Notes: generated by a model not told the origin, from the sequence alone. A DNA stretch of 64,000 nucleotides from Trileptium ribeirensis (GCA_030248225.1 JASANE010012242.1:1-64000); one strand, 5' to 3'. Positions 22,116 to 36,500 are shown, numbered from the stretch's first letter. Program-made: numbers and translations.

Positions 22116-23694
22116 CTGGAACGAAAACTGTGAGATATCCCTCTAAATTTGGTTGAGGTTGAGCAATACTTGAGTAACTCTAATGCACTAACTAGAGTCA
22201 AGCGCATATTTTACATGTTCCACAATAATTGTGTTTTACAAATTGAAACCTTTCTGATTGCCAAATAGATTTTATACGCCAGATTACGAATAGTACCAAC
22301 GTGCTGACTGCAAGAAAATTGACTACGATCGAAAAATTTACTTTGAGGTTTTTCATGATGCAAATTTGCGTTCATTAGTTTTCAGGTGTCTTGCTGCGTT
22401 TTAGCGCTTGTCTATACGTGTTTTTCTATTTGAATTTGGAGTCATAGCGATAATTCTACCTTAGGCGAAATTAGATTACAGTATTGAATCTGTTTATATT
22501 TTACTCACTCATCTCACCGCTTTCCAAATAGCATCAGGCTTCAAGACACCCTAATTTCTACCGTTAAGTATACATAAGCATGCCGAATTTGAAAATTCAA
22601 ATTCGTGACGATTACAGGTAGGCCTATACCTCGTGATTGTCAAATAATATTGACCAAAAATGTGGATGCCGACCTAAAGAAACTAGGCTTTTAATAGGAA
22701 AGGCTTTGTTTTTTACACGGAATAATTCAATAAAAATCAATTAGTTACACGACATTCTAAACATCTGGATGAAGCTCACGTTAATACAAACTCAATGTAA
22801 ACTGAATTACTCATTGAACGAGTCAAAAGCAACACGTCCCGTAATTTAACTAATGTTCGGTTAGTTGTAAGCAACATATCACTTGATATCAATGTTAAGT
22901 ACCTATATTCATCAGGCTTACAATCTAACGACAATCAGTGGTCTAAGAAGCCAAACTCAACCGCCACGGATAACTCTCGCAAAGCATTGTTCTCTTCAAA
23001 TCCTCGGCATTAGCTGTAACCTATGCTTTAACTAATAGGTGTCCAACGTCGGCCGGCTCAGGGAAGGGGTAGGTGGTCCCCAATGACGGAGGTCTGCGTG
23101 AAAGGGCGATAAATGTTTCAACTTTTAGGAACTACTAATTTTTCCCATTTTCGCTAAAATTACCCCAATTTTTGTCATGTCTTTGCATTTTTTGCTAAGA
23201 TGATCTCCAATTCTTGCCAATTTTATGCTTGATAAAATAACTACTGTATAAGTCTTAGTAGCTATGAATGGAAAACCCAGAAATACACTGCTTAACACAC
23301 GATCACAACACCTCACTATTATCAAATCTACATCTAGCGTAGCACTGCCTAGTTAGAGATCTGCATACTATGCAAAATAGTGCTTCGATCTCATGATTTC
23401 CCGAATATCAACAGTTTAATTAGGGTATTTGTGTTTTATTGAGGTATATTTCGTGTCTGAAATGTCGGTCCAACACCCAGATCCATTAAACCACAGTGGC
23501 GATTTATTTCTCAGAAATTTTAAACTTTTGGTTCGAATCTACAACCGTGGAGACACAAGTTAATACGTAGAAAATGCAATAAATTTTACACTATTGCTTT
23601 TCGAGGTAGTCAACGACATTGCTTGACGACATCATGTGTAGTCAAACCACAATTACAACCTGCATTTTTAGTTAAGTAAAAAAACAGGTATATA
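22116..23694. other. AT-rich stretch with one probable repeat
   Basis: At about 23040-23240 a GC-rich patch is followed by runs of CCCATTTTCGCTAAAATTACCCC-like units, resembling 29020-29110 and, inverted, 30740-30880. No coding sequence seen. Confidence 0.4.
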
Positions 23695-24996
23695 CAGGCT
23701 GTTTCAGAAGTAACTACCCACACTTTGTCAATCAATATCTTCTGGTGTGATATTTCGCAATGGTTGTTTATCGCTGTTTTTAATATTTCCGGTTATTATA
23801 AACATATACTGTTTATACCATGGATTCCCCACGACAATCTCTGCCTGAAAAAATCTATGTTGTAAAACTTTACTATAAATACGGAAATTATGCCGAAATC
23901 TCACGCCAGTGGAAAAATCATTTCGACTCAATACATCCTACTCGCAAGAAGATGGCTGATATTATTTCCCGATTCGAGGACACTGGCAGTGTAGCGGAAC
24001 GGCTGAGGCCGGGTCGTCCAAGTCAGCCACAAGTGGCGACCAGAAAGCTGCACTAAGCGCTGCGGTATCCAGGAGCCCCCAGAAGTCAACTCGAAAGGCT
24101 ACCCTCCAGCTGGGTATTCCTCATACTTCCTTTTGGCGCCTCTACAAGGAGCTTAAATTGAAGCCCTTTCGGCCCCGTCTTATCCATGGACTCTCTGATG
24201 ATGATTTCGATCGCAGAGTCCAGTTTTGTGAGACATTTATGGACATGGTGGAAAGCAGTGCGTTGGACCTTGATCGTATTTTGTGGATCGACGAGGCGGT
24301 TTTCAAGCTCAATGGTCATGTCAATCGCCATAATTGTGTTTATTGGTCTGAAAACAATCCACATGTATGTCATGATTAACAAAGAGGTCAACGCCCATCG
24401 AGTCTGTGTCTGGGCCGGAATTTGTTCACAAGGCATCGTTGGTCCATTCTTTTTTGACGGAAATGTCAATAAAACCAGCTATTTGGAACTTTTGTCTGTG
24501 AATGTCTACCCGCAAATCGCAACCGAGGACCTTGTTTTCATGCATTACGGAGCCCCAGCTCACTACGCTACCGAAGTCCGCGCTTGGCTGGACGAAAAGT
24601 CTCCATATCGATGGATCGGCCGCAGAGGCGCCATCGAGTGGCCTGCTAGGTCACCAGACTTAACTCCGCCTGATTTCTTTCTTTGCGGTGTTTTGAAAGA
24701 AGATGTTTATGGAAGTAGGGAGAAGGACCCTCAAGAATTGATGGACAGAATAAAATCAGCGTTTTCTAAAATTCCAGTGGACTTATGCGCCAAAGTTTGC
24801 CGATCTGTACCATCCCGACTGGACAAATGCATTCAGCTTCGCGATGCACAGACGGAGCTGTTCTGAGATCTCTCTTCGTAATGTAAGTAAACTTTTAATA
24901 CTTGTCTATAATTATACAAAAAACTGGCGAGCTACCTCTGCCCAGTCAACCGATAGTTAGCATCAAACAGTGGGTAGTTACTTCTGAAACACCCTG
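23695..24996 (+). mobile_element. Mariner-like element, full length but dead
   Basis: A 1,302-bp element flanked by a TA dinucleotide on each side (23693-23694 and 24997-24998). Terminal inverted repeats of about 27 bp begin CAGGCTGTTTCAGAAG on the left; the right end is the complement of a repeat starting CAGGGTGTTTCAG. It encloses one transposase gene with two frameshifts. Structure and target site are those of the Tc1/mariner superfamily. Confidence 0.93.
23820..24866 (+). pseudogene. Mariner-family transposase pseudogene (DD41D-type spacing)
   Basis: Three frame segments in order (23820-~24045, ~24045-24379, ~24380-24866) rebuild one transposase. The N-terminal helix-turn-helix part has LPEKIYVVKLYYKYGNYAEI and the linker GRPSQPQV. 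The first catalytic Asp is in LWIDEAVF (about 24287). The block that normally reads Q-Q-D-G-A-P reads MHYGAPAHYA, so the second catalytic Asp is Tyr. The third Asp is in SPDLTPPDFFL. There are 41 residues between the second and third positions, fitting the DD41D group rather than DD34D mariner. Two frameshifts plus the lost Asp make it inactive. Confidence 0.92.
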
Positions 24997-24998
24997 TA

Positions 24999-27640
24999 TA
25001 TATAAGTGATGACATACTCCTTTGTGGTTTACACAATATGTACATCCATTCGTTGTATTTGGACATGCATATATGACTACTTAACGTTAGAAAGAAAAAT
25101 TAATACACGATGTCCACCCCGTCTTAATCCTAGCACAATTTACTGCGGTGTGCAACAATACATCATCCACTTTAAAACTGAGGATAAAAAATTTCTCATA
25201 AATTTTGTTGGTACTACATACAACCCACAAATTTGAAATTCTTTGGCTGCTCCTAAATTCGATACACCCAGTATTTTTCTGGGTACTGCTCGTAATGCAT
25301 AGTAATTACCCAGTAATTTGCAAATTTTGTGACTTCTAATATTTTTGCATGCGTCCAGTAATTTTGCTGTTGCAATCAAGACCCAGTAATTTTGATTTTT
25401 GTGGGACAACTTGTAACCCCTCCATTAGTTTTATACTGGACCATCTAGAATATTGTGAAGTATATACTAACTTTAAAAAAACTTACTGCGAACATAAACT
25501 TTTTTCTTACGCCTGAAATTAATTAACAGCTCCAACAATAAAAGTCCCGTAATATTTAACATTATTTATCGTATACCTATTTATATTATTTGATATTTTT
25601 AAACCCCTTTCTGATCATACACAATTCGACAGCTGCGCTGTTTTACTTAAAACTGTGCTAGATACCGCTGCTTTTATGTATAATATGATAATACATAATT
25701 GTTACACGAGGCTGACAATATTTTCTTTACGTATTCACATTTTTCAAGCCAGGCTTTTGATTCCTCTAAACTGTTTTCTTGGTGTATGCGAATCACAAAA
25801 ATCTGATAATATAAACATACATATGCTAGGTATTTGTATGTTCTATATATGGTTTATATGTTCGATTATTTATGGTTAGTTAAAGCTTATAATATTATTA
25901 ACTGGTATTTCGGATTATACAACGTGTGAAGTCAAACAAAACGTCGTAACGAAATGAAATTTGTACGGGACGCGTTGTTTGATTAAAGACATCTGAAACG
26001 GAAAACTAAGGACCAAAACCCAAAGGCATGGCAACAGGGGTAGGTTCCGTGCAATTTTTTGGCTAAAAGATTAGTCTCAGGAAATTGTCTGCGGTGGCAA
26101 CGCTTTCCTACTTTTGAGTAGCGTACGGTGCTCCTGGTCTTAATCTAAATTGGCCTTTAATATATATTTTGGGCCCAAATGTAATGTCAAGAAATTACAG
26201 TGTTTCCATGGGTGCATATTTTTCAAACGAAATAATACATTCAATGCAGCCGTGACGCTGTAACATTGTTATCGACATATGTTTTACTCTGCATCAGACA
26301 TTTTGTCTTGACAGAATAAAATGTGTTTATACCTAAAATATACTACAAGTGCAGTCATTGTCTACTACGTAAATTCAACCGAACGGGTTAAATGTAGATA
26401 TGAATCTAATTCTGAGCCTGCAACTTTATCGCCCAACTAAAATAAACCATTAGAATTAAACAAAATTGCTTTGTCAATTGGAAATCAGCACAACTAATTT
26501 GCATATCTAAAAAGCTATTGTGCTGGTCAGCTCTTGGTTAAACAGATTCTATGTACAAATTACCTACGATTACATAATTAAACAATGATGATATTGAACT
26601 CGCCAAACTTCAGTAAAAATTGTAGAACCAAACTGATTGCTAGAGTAGAGATATAGCTATTATATATATATTTACAGATGATTTAGGTGTTTCCTTTTAC
26701 CACCAACAAAAACAATTATTAAATATATATAATTCTGAAAACAGACTTGTTTTTTAGAAAATAAAATACTACTGCTTCATTTCCGTTTCCGACATTTGTC
26801 ATATATTTTTGTGTTAATCCTTTTTAAAAAACAATAATAGTATTTCGTTGCGGGTAAATGTATAACAGATTATGTCATTACGTATCTTTTATGGCCATTG
26901 AAGTTCAGAATTTTCTGACCCACTACACACGTTGGAGGCCAAATTCCTGTAAGTACTACTCCGGACAGGGCATGCCGACCTCGATTACCATAGGGTCAAA
27001 GGGACTAAAAACTTTGCATTGTGGTGTGTTCTCATCTCTAGTGCGTGTTAGAGGTATAAGTGAATTTTGGCTCGCCGACGGTACAGTCTCATACAACACG
27101 CGATTCGATTAACAATTGAACTGGTCGGGCTGGCGTAAATCCTTGAAAGCGCCTGGCTGGGCAGGGCCGAAAAATTTCTGAAATTTTTATCTCAAATACC
27201 TACCTAAATTTAGTTATGGGGCAGCTGCAAAAAATATTTTGATGTTCTATTCGAAAAACACATTTTAGGTTTGGTTTTTGAAACATTGAAAATCGAAACT
27301 TTCAACTTCGTAAAAAGTATATTTTCAGCCAATGTCTTATTTCTAAATTAATATTGACAGATAATCTAGGATCTAAATATAAGGTGCTGCTATATTTCTA
27401 TAACATTATAACATTATTTGCAGAGGATTCAATATTTCGTGAAATGTAAAACACAAGACTTGCTTTATTACACTGAATATTTATGATGAATTTCATTTTT
27501 GGCTAATCTGAGGCCGATGGGCCTAAGCTATAAGCCTATTCCTGGGTCTAAAGCTACATAAAGTTTACATGTTATATATTAAAGAAGCATCTTGCATCAA
27601 AACGATATATCTATTATAAAACATCAAGATTACTTGAACA
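24999..27640. other. AT-rich stretch, no gene seen
   Basis: A CCCAGTAATTTT-like string recurs about four times at 25265-25400. No supported reading frame. Confidence 0.5.
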
Positions 27641-28086
27641 GTGTATCGTCAAAGCTTTGAAAAAGCGAAGATTCTAGTATGAGAGTTTTATTAAGCCTAG
27701 CACTAAGTCGGTGGACTACCACCTACCGGACATTCAGTTCTAAACACTATTCTTTCTAAGCATATAATCTTACGCCCGTCAGCTTAGACAGTGTATTGTC
27801 AAAGCTTTGAAAAAGCGAAGATTCTAGTATGAGAGTTTTACTAAGCCTAGGACTAAGTCGGTGGACTACCACCTACCGGACATTCAGTTCTAAACACTAT
27901 TCTTTCTAAGCATATAATCTTACGCCCGTCAGCTTAGACAGTGTATTGTCAAAGCTTTGAAAAAGCGAAGATTCTAGTATGAGAGTTTTACTAAGCCTAG
28001 GACTAAGTCGGTGGACTACCACCTACCGGACATTCAGTTCTAAACACTATTCTTTCTAAGCATATAACCTTACGCCCGTCAGCTTG
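27641..28086. repeat. Three-copy tandem repeat with an exact 150-bp period
   Basis: Copies begin at 27641, 27791 and 27941, each starting GTGTATTGTCAAAGC, and differ at only a few bases. Each contains AAGCCTAG-ACTAAG (telomere-unit-like) and the hairpin GGTGGACTACCACC. The near identity implies a recent origin or ongoing homogenisation. Confidence 0.95.
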
Positions 28087-30407
28087 ACTTGAACCAAAGA
28101 GCTCATAGAACTAAGAAGCTTAATCTTGTGCTGTCGTGTTCCTGGTAATCACTATTTTTAAAGATAAAACTGTTTTATTTTGGCACTCCCGTAGTTGGCA
28201 TCCTTTATTGAAACACAATACGGTAATTATTTTTTGATCGCAATCTCAAGCTTCTACCTAAAAATAAAACTTACAGACTAACAAACATTGAGTAAATATT
28301 TTGCGACATTTTCTATCACATTTACAATGTAGAACCCACAGAATGCAAACAACGACTTATTTAGTAGACAACTTAATTATTGTCAAAATATTTCAATATC
28401 AATCGTACTAATCAGCGTTTTGCTACCGGAAATAACATGAAAACAAATTTTCCTATGTCATACGGTTCTTGGTTAAATAAACTTCAAGTTAGCAATATAT
28501 TATTTGTGGAAATATGTAGCTAAAATCCGTAGCATTGAATTTATGCTAGGTGGTAATTGTCTATTTTACATCGGATCTGTTGGTATTGCTAGCGCTTCAG
28601 TTCCCCAAGGTCAGTTGTAGTTCTATATCATATTACCAAGCTTAGGTCAGCTATGGGAATAAATTTTATTTGAAAATGTTTAATTCAAGCACTACAAGCA
28701 ACAACCATGGTTCCCTGGTTTCACATTTAAATTAGGTTATATAGCTCCATTACAAAGGAATAACATAAAATAGTTTGGTTTACATATGATTCCTTGAGGA
28801 AAGAATCATAAGTGAAAAGTCAGAACAATCGTTGCGGAAAGTTGTATCTTAATCACAATTCACTCAACAGCAACCTTACCGTTGATATTACTCAAGGGAA
28901 TGCTATTGGCACTGTCGTAAAACTGGAGGGTTCTGAGGGTCAGGACCCTCCAGAAAATCGGTTGGGTGATTTGTCGAAGGCATAGAATTCCACCACCTAA
29001 AAACTTTTGCTAAAACGATGCGCATGTTCCCATGTTTTGCTAATTTTATATGGTTGTCACAAAGTTGTGTTTAGTTTTACAAAAATTTTCCCAAATTTGC
29101 TAAAATTCGCAAAATTTTTGCGCTAGATGTGGCTTGAACAGAGAAGGGGTCCGACCCAAAGGAGGGCTGAACTCCTACAAGTCTTATAAACACCTACGCA
29201 ACGTAGTCTAACAAATCTTGACATCGAACCGACAAAAATTATCTACAGTTTTACGCCTCCGGCTAGTGGTTTGGAAATGGCTTGAAACTAACATCGCATA
29301 AATGTTTAACAGTCTATTTGGGCTGCTGGCCAACCTGAGTTATTGGTTTAAATATTGTATTAAAAGTCACTTACAACGGAAGCTATTTAATATAATCACA
29401 ACTGCATAATATTTTACTGAAGACGTTCTTTAGCTTATGTATTGTTCAACTAAAGCGTTTGGTGTTGTATCTTCAACCCTTTCTGCATTTCACTGAAGAG
29501 CAGATGGATTGTTCGCACATGAAATGTAGCAAGACAGCATGAAACGCACCGCCACATTCCTTTGCCCTCAAAGTTCATAAGCCGAAGAATAGCTTTACTC
29601 TTCAGTAAAATATCGTACGCTGCTTTTTTAACGTTATAAATAACGCAATCGAGTGCTTTTAAATAATAAATCACAATCCACGGGTGACTGTGAATTGACG
29701 AAACGAAAGGACATTCAAAAATTGACTACCACACTAATGAAATTTACATAACGTGGGAAGTGTGAAAAGACGTTTATAAAATTTTTCATAATTCGTTTTT
29801 ACTTCGACTGTAAAGGCATGCAGGACATGAATCAACATCGGAACAGATGTATGATACATAGAACGAATTTAAGCTGCAATTTGTATCATGCGGAAATGAG
29901 CTTAAATATTTCACAACATCGAATTGAAGGTTTATTCCGCTCCACTGCCTGATACAGTGAGAAAATTACAACATCCTAGTAAACTCGATAGCTCAATAAG
30001 CTGAGAGTATTCATTTTGTTGGTGTGCAAAAAATCCTTTATAAATATTTAGTTTTTAGGACAAACTTCCTATAATAGTTATATGTTATAGCTATAACCTT
30101 ATTATGTATAGGCGGCGTATAGCAGTGATGTTAAAATCGAAACTACATTAGTTAATTATGTGATAGCCCTATTACTGAAATACCGGAAAGAAACCAATCA
30201 ATCTACAGCGTGCACGATCGCAGTTATTGGAACAATCCTTCGAATGAATTCATTACCACCGACCGAAATTACTGTTTATTCGCGCTTATTGTTATTTTAC
30301 AATAATTTGTGAAGTTATTTTTCGATTTTATTACATTTTAAAGTTTTCAATTTAATAATATAAAATAAAACGATATAAAACAATCCATATTATATAATAT
30401 TTACATT
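28087..30407. other. AT-rich 5' flank of the channel gene
   Basis: No other gene seen. A GC-rich patch with GGAGGGTTCTGAGGGTCAGG and a hairpin partner GACCCTCC (about 28925-28955), followed by TTTGCTAAAATTCGC-type units to about 29115, looks like another copy of the 23040 repeat. Immediately upstream of the start codon the sequence is A/T-only for about 100 bases; no promoter element can be named. Confidence 0.4.
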
Positions 30408-30585
30408 ATGGCGTCGTTTATGTTAGCGCAGCGTCACCTGGTTGTTCCCGGTTTCGGTGGCCGAGGTAGAAAGCATACTGATTCGGAAAGCGAAAAGGCA
30501 CTACGTCGAGAATTATCACAAATATCCATGGAATCCATGGCAAGTAGTATACAGCAACAAAAGGGCCACGGTGCTGCTGGTGAAG
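30408..30585 (+). CDS. K2P channel exon 1 (residues 1-59)
   Basis: Starts with ATG at 30408 and ends at TGAAG before donor GTAAG, leaving phase 1. It encodes a short polar N-terminus (MASFMLAQRHLV...) without a signal peptide, as expected for a cytoplasmic K2P N-terminus. The start is the only ATG in an A/T-only context; an additional upstream 5'UTR exon is possible. Confidence 0.7.
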
Positions 30586-33500
30586 GTAAGATGTTCTTAG
30601 AGCTTATTTAAAAATCATGTATGCTGCTATGGAGAGGGGGATTATCGCCTTGAGGCTAGAACAGCCACTTTATGGCGTTCGTGGTCGCCCCCGGGAGGTA
30701 GCTTGATCTCCTGAAACACTCCACCGCATCCCCCGCTCCAAAGGTGCGCTGAAATTTTAGCGAAAATCTGGGAAAATGAGAAATTGGAACAAATTCACAA
30801 AAATTGGAGGAAAATTGACAAATTTCAGGTGAAAATTGAAAAAATTCGGGGTAAAATTTGGAAAAGTTATAAGAAAAATTTTTAGTCTTAACTAACCCAC
30901 CCCCGTACGACCGCCCCCTACTCCCAGTCGACAGGCTGATCCCTGTGGGGACGACCTCCCGCACTCCCCTCCCCAAGCGCCCGCGATCCCCTGGCCCTTC
31001 GGACCTTGCCATGTAAGTTCAGCAATTAAACAAAGTTCGGATTTGTAGGTTAGACATAGTGCTTAACAGTGGCTGATAGTGCAAAGTGATTACGAGCAGT
31101 TTTAAAATTACAAACATGTTAACGTCAAATTTGTTGCTTTGAAATGTTACAGAAATTGTAACACAGCTTATATAGTTAAACCCGTGCATCAAAATGACTT
31201 AACGCACGTTTAGCTAAATTAGCTGTATTACAAGTCAGTTATAGCACAGCCGGGTGTGCGTCAAGTGATTGGTACGCACTGTTGTGTTGTTTAACACGTT
31301 CAAACTCGTGCTGACACACTCGTCTGAACTCGTCACAACCGTGCGTACAAATCGCTTAACGCACGATAGTTGTGCTACAACTATTACTTGTTTCATGCAA
31401 CAGTGGTAACATTGAGAATTTCGCTTTTAGTGAGACTTGTTCACCAAAATCCTCAGGATGGTGGTGCATAAGATATTTGGTCTCAAGCATACATTACATA
31501 ATACACACACGCTGCACTGACATAAGTAAAGTTTAGCATTGTGTGTACAGTAGGTCAAATAACAACTATCTAATATATATATATATATGTATACACATGT
31601 TACAGACCTTATGAGACAATTATCAGAGTGAAACGGTGAATCTGTTTCCATGTTTTGCCAGCCTGCAAATACATGTCTCGACTTAAGTTAAATTTAACTT
31701 GCAAGTCTGGTTAAATAATTATGCTGTACAAGTATTAGTCTGCTCACCATTCGACAATGGCGTGCCGCAGCAAATCTCGTTATTTCCTTCTTATATTTAA
31801 GATGAAACCAGAAAGTTCCAACATAAATTGTCCAATTAAATACTAATTATGTACCCATCTTCATAAAGGTCTTACCTAAAATTTCAGAAAGTATAAATCA
31901 TTTCTATACGTTTTCAATATGTACTGTTTGAGCTGGCTGCGACACCTGCACATCGCTTTTAAGACTCTAGCCTTAGCAATAACCGATGACAAACGCGTAT
32001 CTTGCAACTAATTCTGATTTAGCCACTTTATATACATGCTCTAAAATATTTTTCTGGTGAAGGAACGAAACTCGATGAAACTATGACATGTAAAAATTTG
32101 AGTCACATTATATAAGAGCAGCAGTTATTTGATCTTTATCTGAAAAGCAGCTATCAGCCGTCGCCCGTACAAGGTAAATATTGGATTATGTTAAAGTAAG
32201 AAGCCTAATACCGTATATATGTACAGCAAAAATGTAAGCTATGATAAATCGGTCCAGCTATTAATAGATTAAAGACTGCAACAATGAAACTTATGCTGGT
32301 TTTAACACACAATAATGGCTGATAAGCTTTGTTTTCCGCGCACATGAGCGGATAATGACATCAACCGGTATATAGCCTTGTAGAAGTTATTTGTATTTAT
32401 CAAAAAATGCATTCTTGTATTGTTGATTTCATTTTATAGAAGAAATATAGCGCCTTATTAAAAGGATAAATAGGATGGTGGTGTCAGTGCATCTGATGCT
32501 ATACAATATGCCACTGTGATCGGAATGGGTTTACACGATGTTGATGCTTGTTTTCCTTTTATTCTAAATGTGATAAGACAAATCCGAGACTTTAGGATTT
32601 TGAGTGCGCTAATTTATAAATTGGCGAACTATGGTTTTAATGTATTCAATCAAGATCACTTCAGGAGTTCAATGCAACGAAACCTAATCTGGCTGCTTTG
32701 AGAAAGCCTGATCAACAAGTTGTATGTACGTTAATCTCCAAAATCTAATGCTATAAAAGTGTTTGCCACACAAAGTAGAGTAGTATATAACTTATTTATT
32801 AAAGGACCAGTTATGCATCGTATTAGTGACGATTACAAGATCAGTGGAAATTGACTTCGGGCTCGTATTACAATTCCACTGTCGCCTTTGTATGGCGGTT
32901 CGACTAGAAGATCGAGGCGAAAAGTCCTTCCGTGATTTATATACTAAAACTATGTATAATAAAAAATTTGATATATGCACACGACAACAATATATCGATA
33001 ACCATACTTGCTCATAACGAAGAGAGCGGGATTATAACCTTAGCATCGGATCAAGCTTCAGGGGCGACACCAGAACATTTCAATTGGGGGGCGCACACGG
33101 ATTGTGGAGGTCGACTCAACATGTGATCTAACGAAACCATGTTGAAAAAATTTAGCCGCATTTGTAAACTGGGGGCCCCAATACAGGCTAGTAGCCAGCG
33201 GCTCACCTTCGGGGGCACTTCAATAGTTCGGGGACACGCATTATTGTACTTTTATAAATTTTAATTAGGGGCCTGAGGATTGCACGGGTGGCCGCCCCCT
33301 CCCCTTGACTACGGGCCTGTCCCAATATGAAACTGTGGAAGGGGTACGACACAGGCCTCAGTGCCCATTGTCGCGCCGCCCCTGCTCTCTCTGCATGAAG
33401 CGTCGATCTCTTTGGTATAGCAGTGCTCGACCCTCCTTCGTCCCCGGAGGCATTGCAGGCGCCGAGCCTGTACGGCACCCACCCCCTCTCCTGCCGACCA

Positions 33501-36500
33501 TCTCATCAACAAACATATCAAAGTAACATTTTTCTATGTGAAATGTAATCCTTTTCCCGCATACAGTCACGCGTATCTATAAGCATTGCAAAGCGATGTC
33601 CTACCGATATTGCAGTACGGCGTTTGCACGAACGTTGTTATTCGCTTGCGTTGTAACAGCTAATAAATCGTGTAGTGTCTAACGTACAACGCGCTCACCG
33701 AGACGGCCTAGGTTCAATCCGCCACCACGGCAAAATCTCCTGGACCTTCGAAGCACCACACTTCCACCCCTGGAAAAAAGTGTCGATTGCCTCAGCTCGC
33801 CCAATCCTCTTCCCACCAACCTGTAAGTGACGTTGGCCCCGAGCTCATATGCGACACGCCCCGCCTCCACCGACCACCCTACACTGCCAACAGCTGTGCA
33901 ACTGGTGGAAGATTAAAGGTAGATCGAAGCCCCAACCCCAAAGGCCCGGGACCTAGGAATCGTGCATGTATGGTCGATAATGCAGCACAAAGCGCGGGTA
34001 CTAGGTTTGAGAGATGACTGAACAAACTGTTCAGGCACGGCCTGCGCTGGCGCGCGAGTGGCTCAAAACTGTTGTGACTGCACCGCCAAACGATGGTATC
34101 AATGGACCCCTCCAAATTATGGTTTAACCGTCCCTATTGCTTTCCTGATCGCCGTGTCGACGCCCCTCGTCTATAGTATTTGAATTTCCGAAAGAAATTT
34201 TATGGAAACTAATACAAACGCTAGTTTGATTGAAGTGTAATTGAAAAAATTCAGAATACGTGAGAGGTCTGGAAGCTTAACAGTTGCATATTTAAAAGAA
34301 CTCGTACCTTGTTCCACTCGAGGTGATTTATGTTCGTACAAGATCACGGTCTGAAGTCCACGGTCAGGGGGTTGACGGGTCCTAGGGGAACGGCTAGGCC
34401 TTCGACTTTTCAAGGAGGATCAAGGCGGGGCGGGGTGTTTAAGCCTCAAAGAGTACACCAAACCCGCTAAATGAGCATGTATGTTTTATGTGCCAGAAAA
34501 AAACTATATCTTGCAAGATACCACTTGATTTATGAATGCCCCCTTGCGGGTTGTGTGATTAGGTATAATACGCATCGACCATGAACACTTTAACAAACAT
34601 AGAAAACAGTTTAACATACATATAAACATTATTTATAAACATGTGATTGCGTCTAACTTTATCTATTTACAATTTTAGATGTTTCTATTGTTTCCCGACA
34701 ACCGTCAACCAGTGAAAAAATTTCACTCATTCGTGGTCAGTCATTTGCATCAACAGCATCGCATACAACAACCGAGTTTGAGCAAAAAAGTTGCGGTGGA
34801 AAACTAAAGTATATTTATAAACACTATGGAATTCGTCATTTAGTCCCAGTCGGTTTGCTAATTGTATATTCAGTCATTGGCGGAGCGTTATTTTGGGCAA
34901 TCGAACACGATAACGATGTTCGTGTAGTCGAAGCACGAGTCAAAATGATTACACAACTGCGTAAAACAATGATCACTGAATTTTTGGAAATAAGCGAATC
35001 AAAGACAAGTCGAATCGGGAAAGCTCTCCGAATTGCCACTGAACTATTTCAGTACGAACAAAGTTTAAATTGCCCGACGCCTGCTGTGCATTGGACATTT
35101 CCGGTGTCGGTATTTTATTCTGGAACTCTATTTACGACAATAGGTTCGTCGATAATTAACTGTTTCGATGGTGTGAATTTTCTAGTCTTAAAGCTTTAGA
35201 ATTAGTCATTGTATATTAAGTCGAAATATTTTTGTCCAAAGTGTAGTAAACTAAATATTCCATTTTGCCACAACTTAAGCGGAATCCTTTTATTCGATGC
35301 CGTTACTTAAGGGGTCTAGCTATAGAAAAATGGCATATGAAGAAAGGTTCGGGATTTCGACGTGTGGCTTGATGTGATTTAGATGCTGGGACGAGATAGT
35401 GTGAACGAAATCCAGCACCAAATTAAACGCTTTCTTAAACAGCCCACAACCACCTTTAGCTTTGTACTGCTTACATGTTCTCATGTTCTTAGTATTAAGG
35501 TTGAGTATGTTTTATATTGAACGTTTGTTCAATAATTTAGTTGAATTTGAATAGCGTGTAATGTTTAAGTGAATGTTTTTAAACGCTTTCAGCAAAGGTA
35601 TACTAATAGAAATGACGAGATAGTGTGAACGAAATCCAGCACCAAAATAAACGCTTTCTTAAACAGCCCACAACCACCTTTAGCTTTGTAATGCTTACAT
35701 GTTCTCATGTTCTTAGTATTAAGCTTGAGTATGTTTTATATTGAACGTTTGTTCAATAATTTAGTTTAATTTGAATAGCGTATAATGTTTAAGTGAATTT
35801 TTTTAAACGCTTTCAGCAAAGGTATACTTAGAGAAATTGCTTCCTTGATCGATCTCAGCACACAAATAATATATTTCACAACTGGTTACCCAATGACGAT
35901 GCTATGTAAAAAATTTGATGCGTGAATGATATTATTTCTAAAATGTGATTTCACGTGAGGAAAATGCTACAAGGTGCGCTTTCATAAATAGTCTTCGTAG
36001 TTTTGGGTGTCAAAAACAATGAGTTTTGGGTTTAATTAGTTTGAAACAATTTTATCGGGCATACTCATGTCGAAGTCATTTGACCGATCATGTTTTGACA
36101 AGACAAAATTAATCTGGTGCTAGTTTTTTTCTAAATGTGTTTCGCGTTACAGCTTACAGATGCGTGATGTGCTCTTTGGAATTCACGTATAAGGTGAGAT
36201 GCAGGAAACGAAGTAAGCATTAAGTGTGGTGCAAACTTCGGATTAAAAGTCAGTTAGGACAAAAGTTAGGCCAGTAATATGTTTAGACTTTGCATTTTAT
36301 GAACAAACATTGCTTTTAAATCAACCATTCATCCGAAATCTATCTGGGCCGTCTTGGAACTGTCCTATGTATTTGGTTTGTTCGGGTGCGGGAAGTGTCT
36401 ATTCAACACCACACAATGTCAATTTAAATCTTTGTGAATTTTAGATTGAAACGACCAGTTCAAATAGCTTAATATTTCAACAATCTTTACTGAAGTCCCC

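Larger units (their letters stand above)
30586..34678 (+). other. K2P intron 1 (4.1 kb)
   Basis: Contains a GC-rich/A-rich repeat at 30640-31012 (AAAATTGG-type units between C-rich ends), copy 2 of the 14991 repeat, a (TA)n run near 31573-31588, and a GC-rich zone at 33040-34130. In that zone the minus-strand end CAGGCCCGTAGTCAAGGGG (33318-33300) resembles hAT-type non-autonomous element termini. No exon seen. Confidence 0.5.

Noticed and set aside
30656..31012. 118-codon minus frame in intron 1
   Set aside because: Its FSYNFSKFYPEFFQFSPEIC region is a translation of a short A-rich repeat; no protein family.
33661..33730. B-box-like GGTTCAATCC suggesting a tRNA or SINE
   Set aside because: No A box at the proper distance and no cloverleaf.
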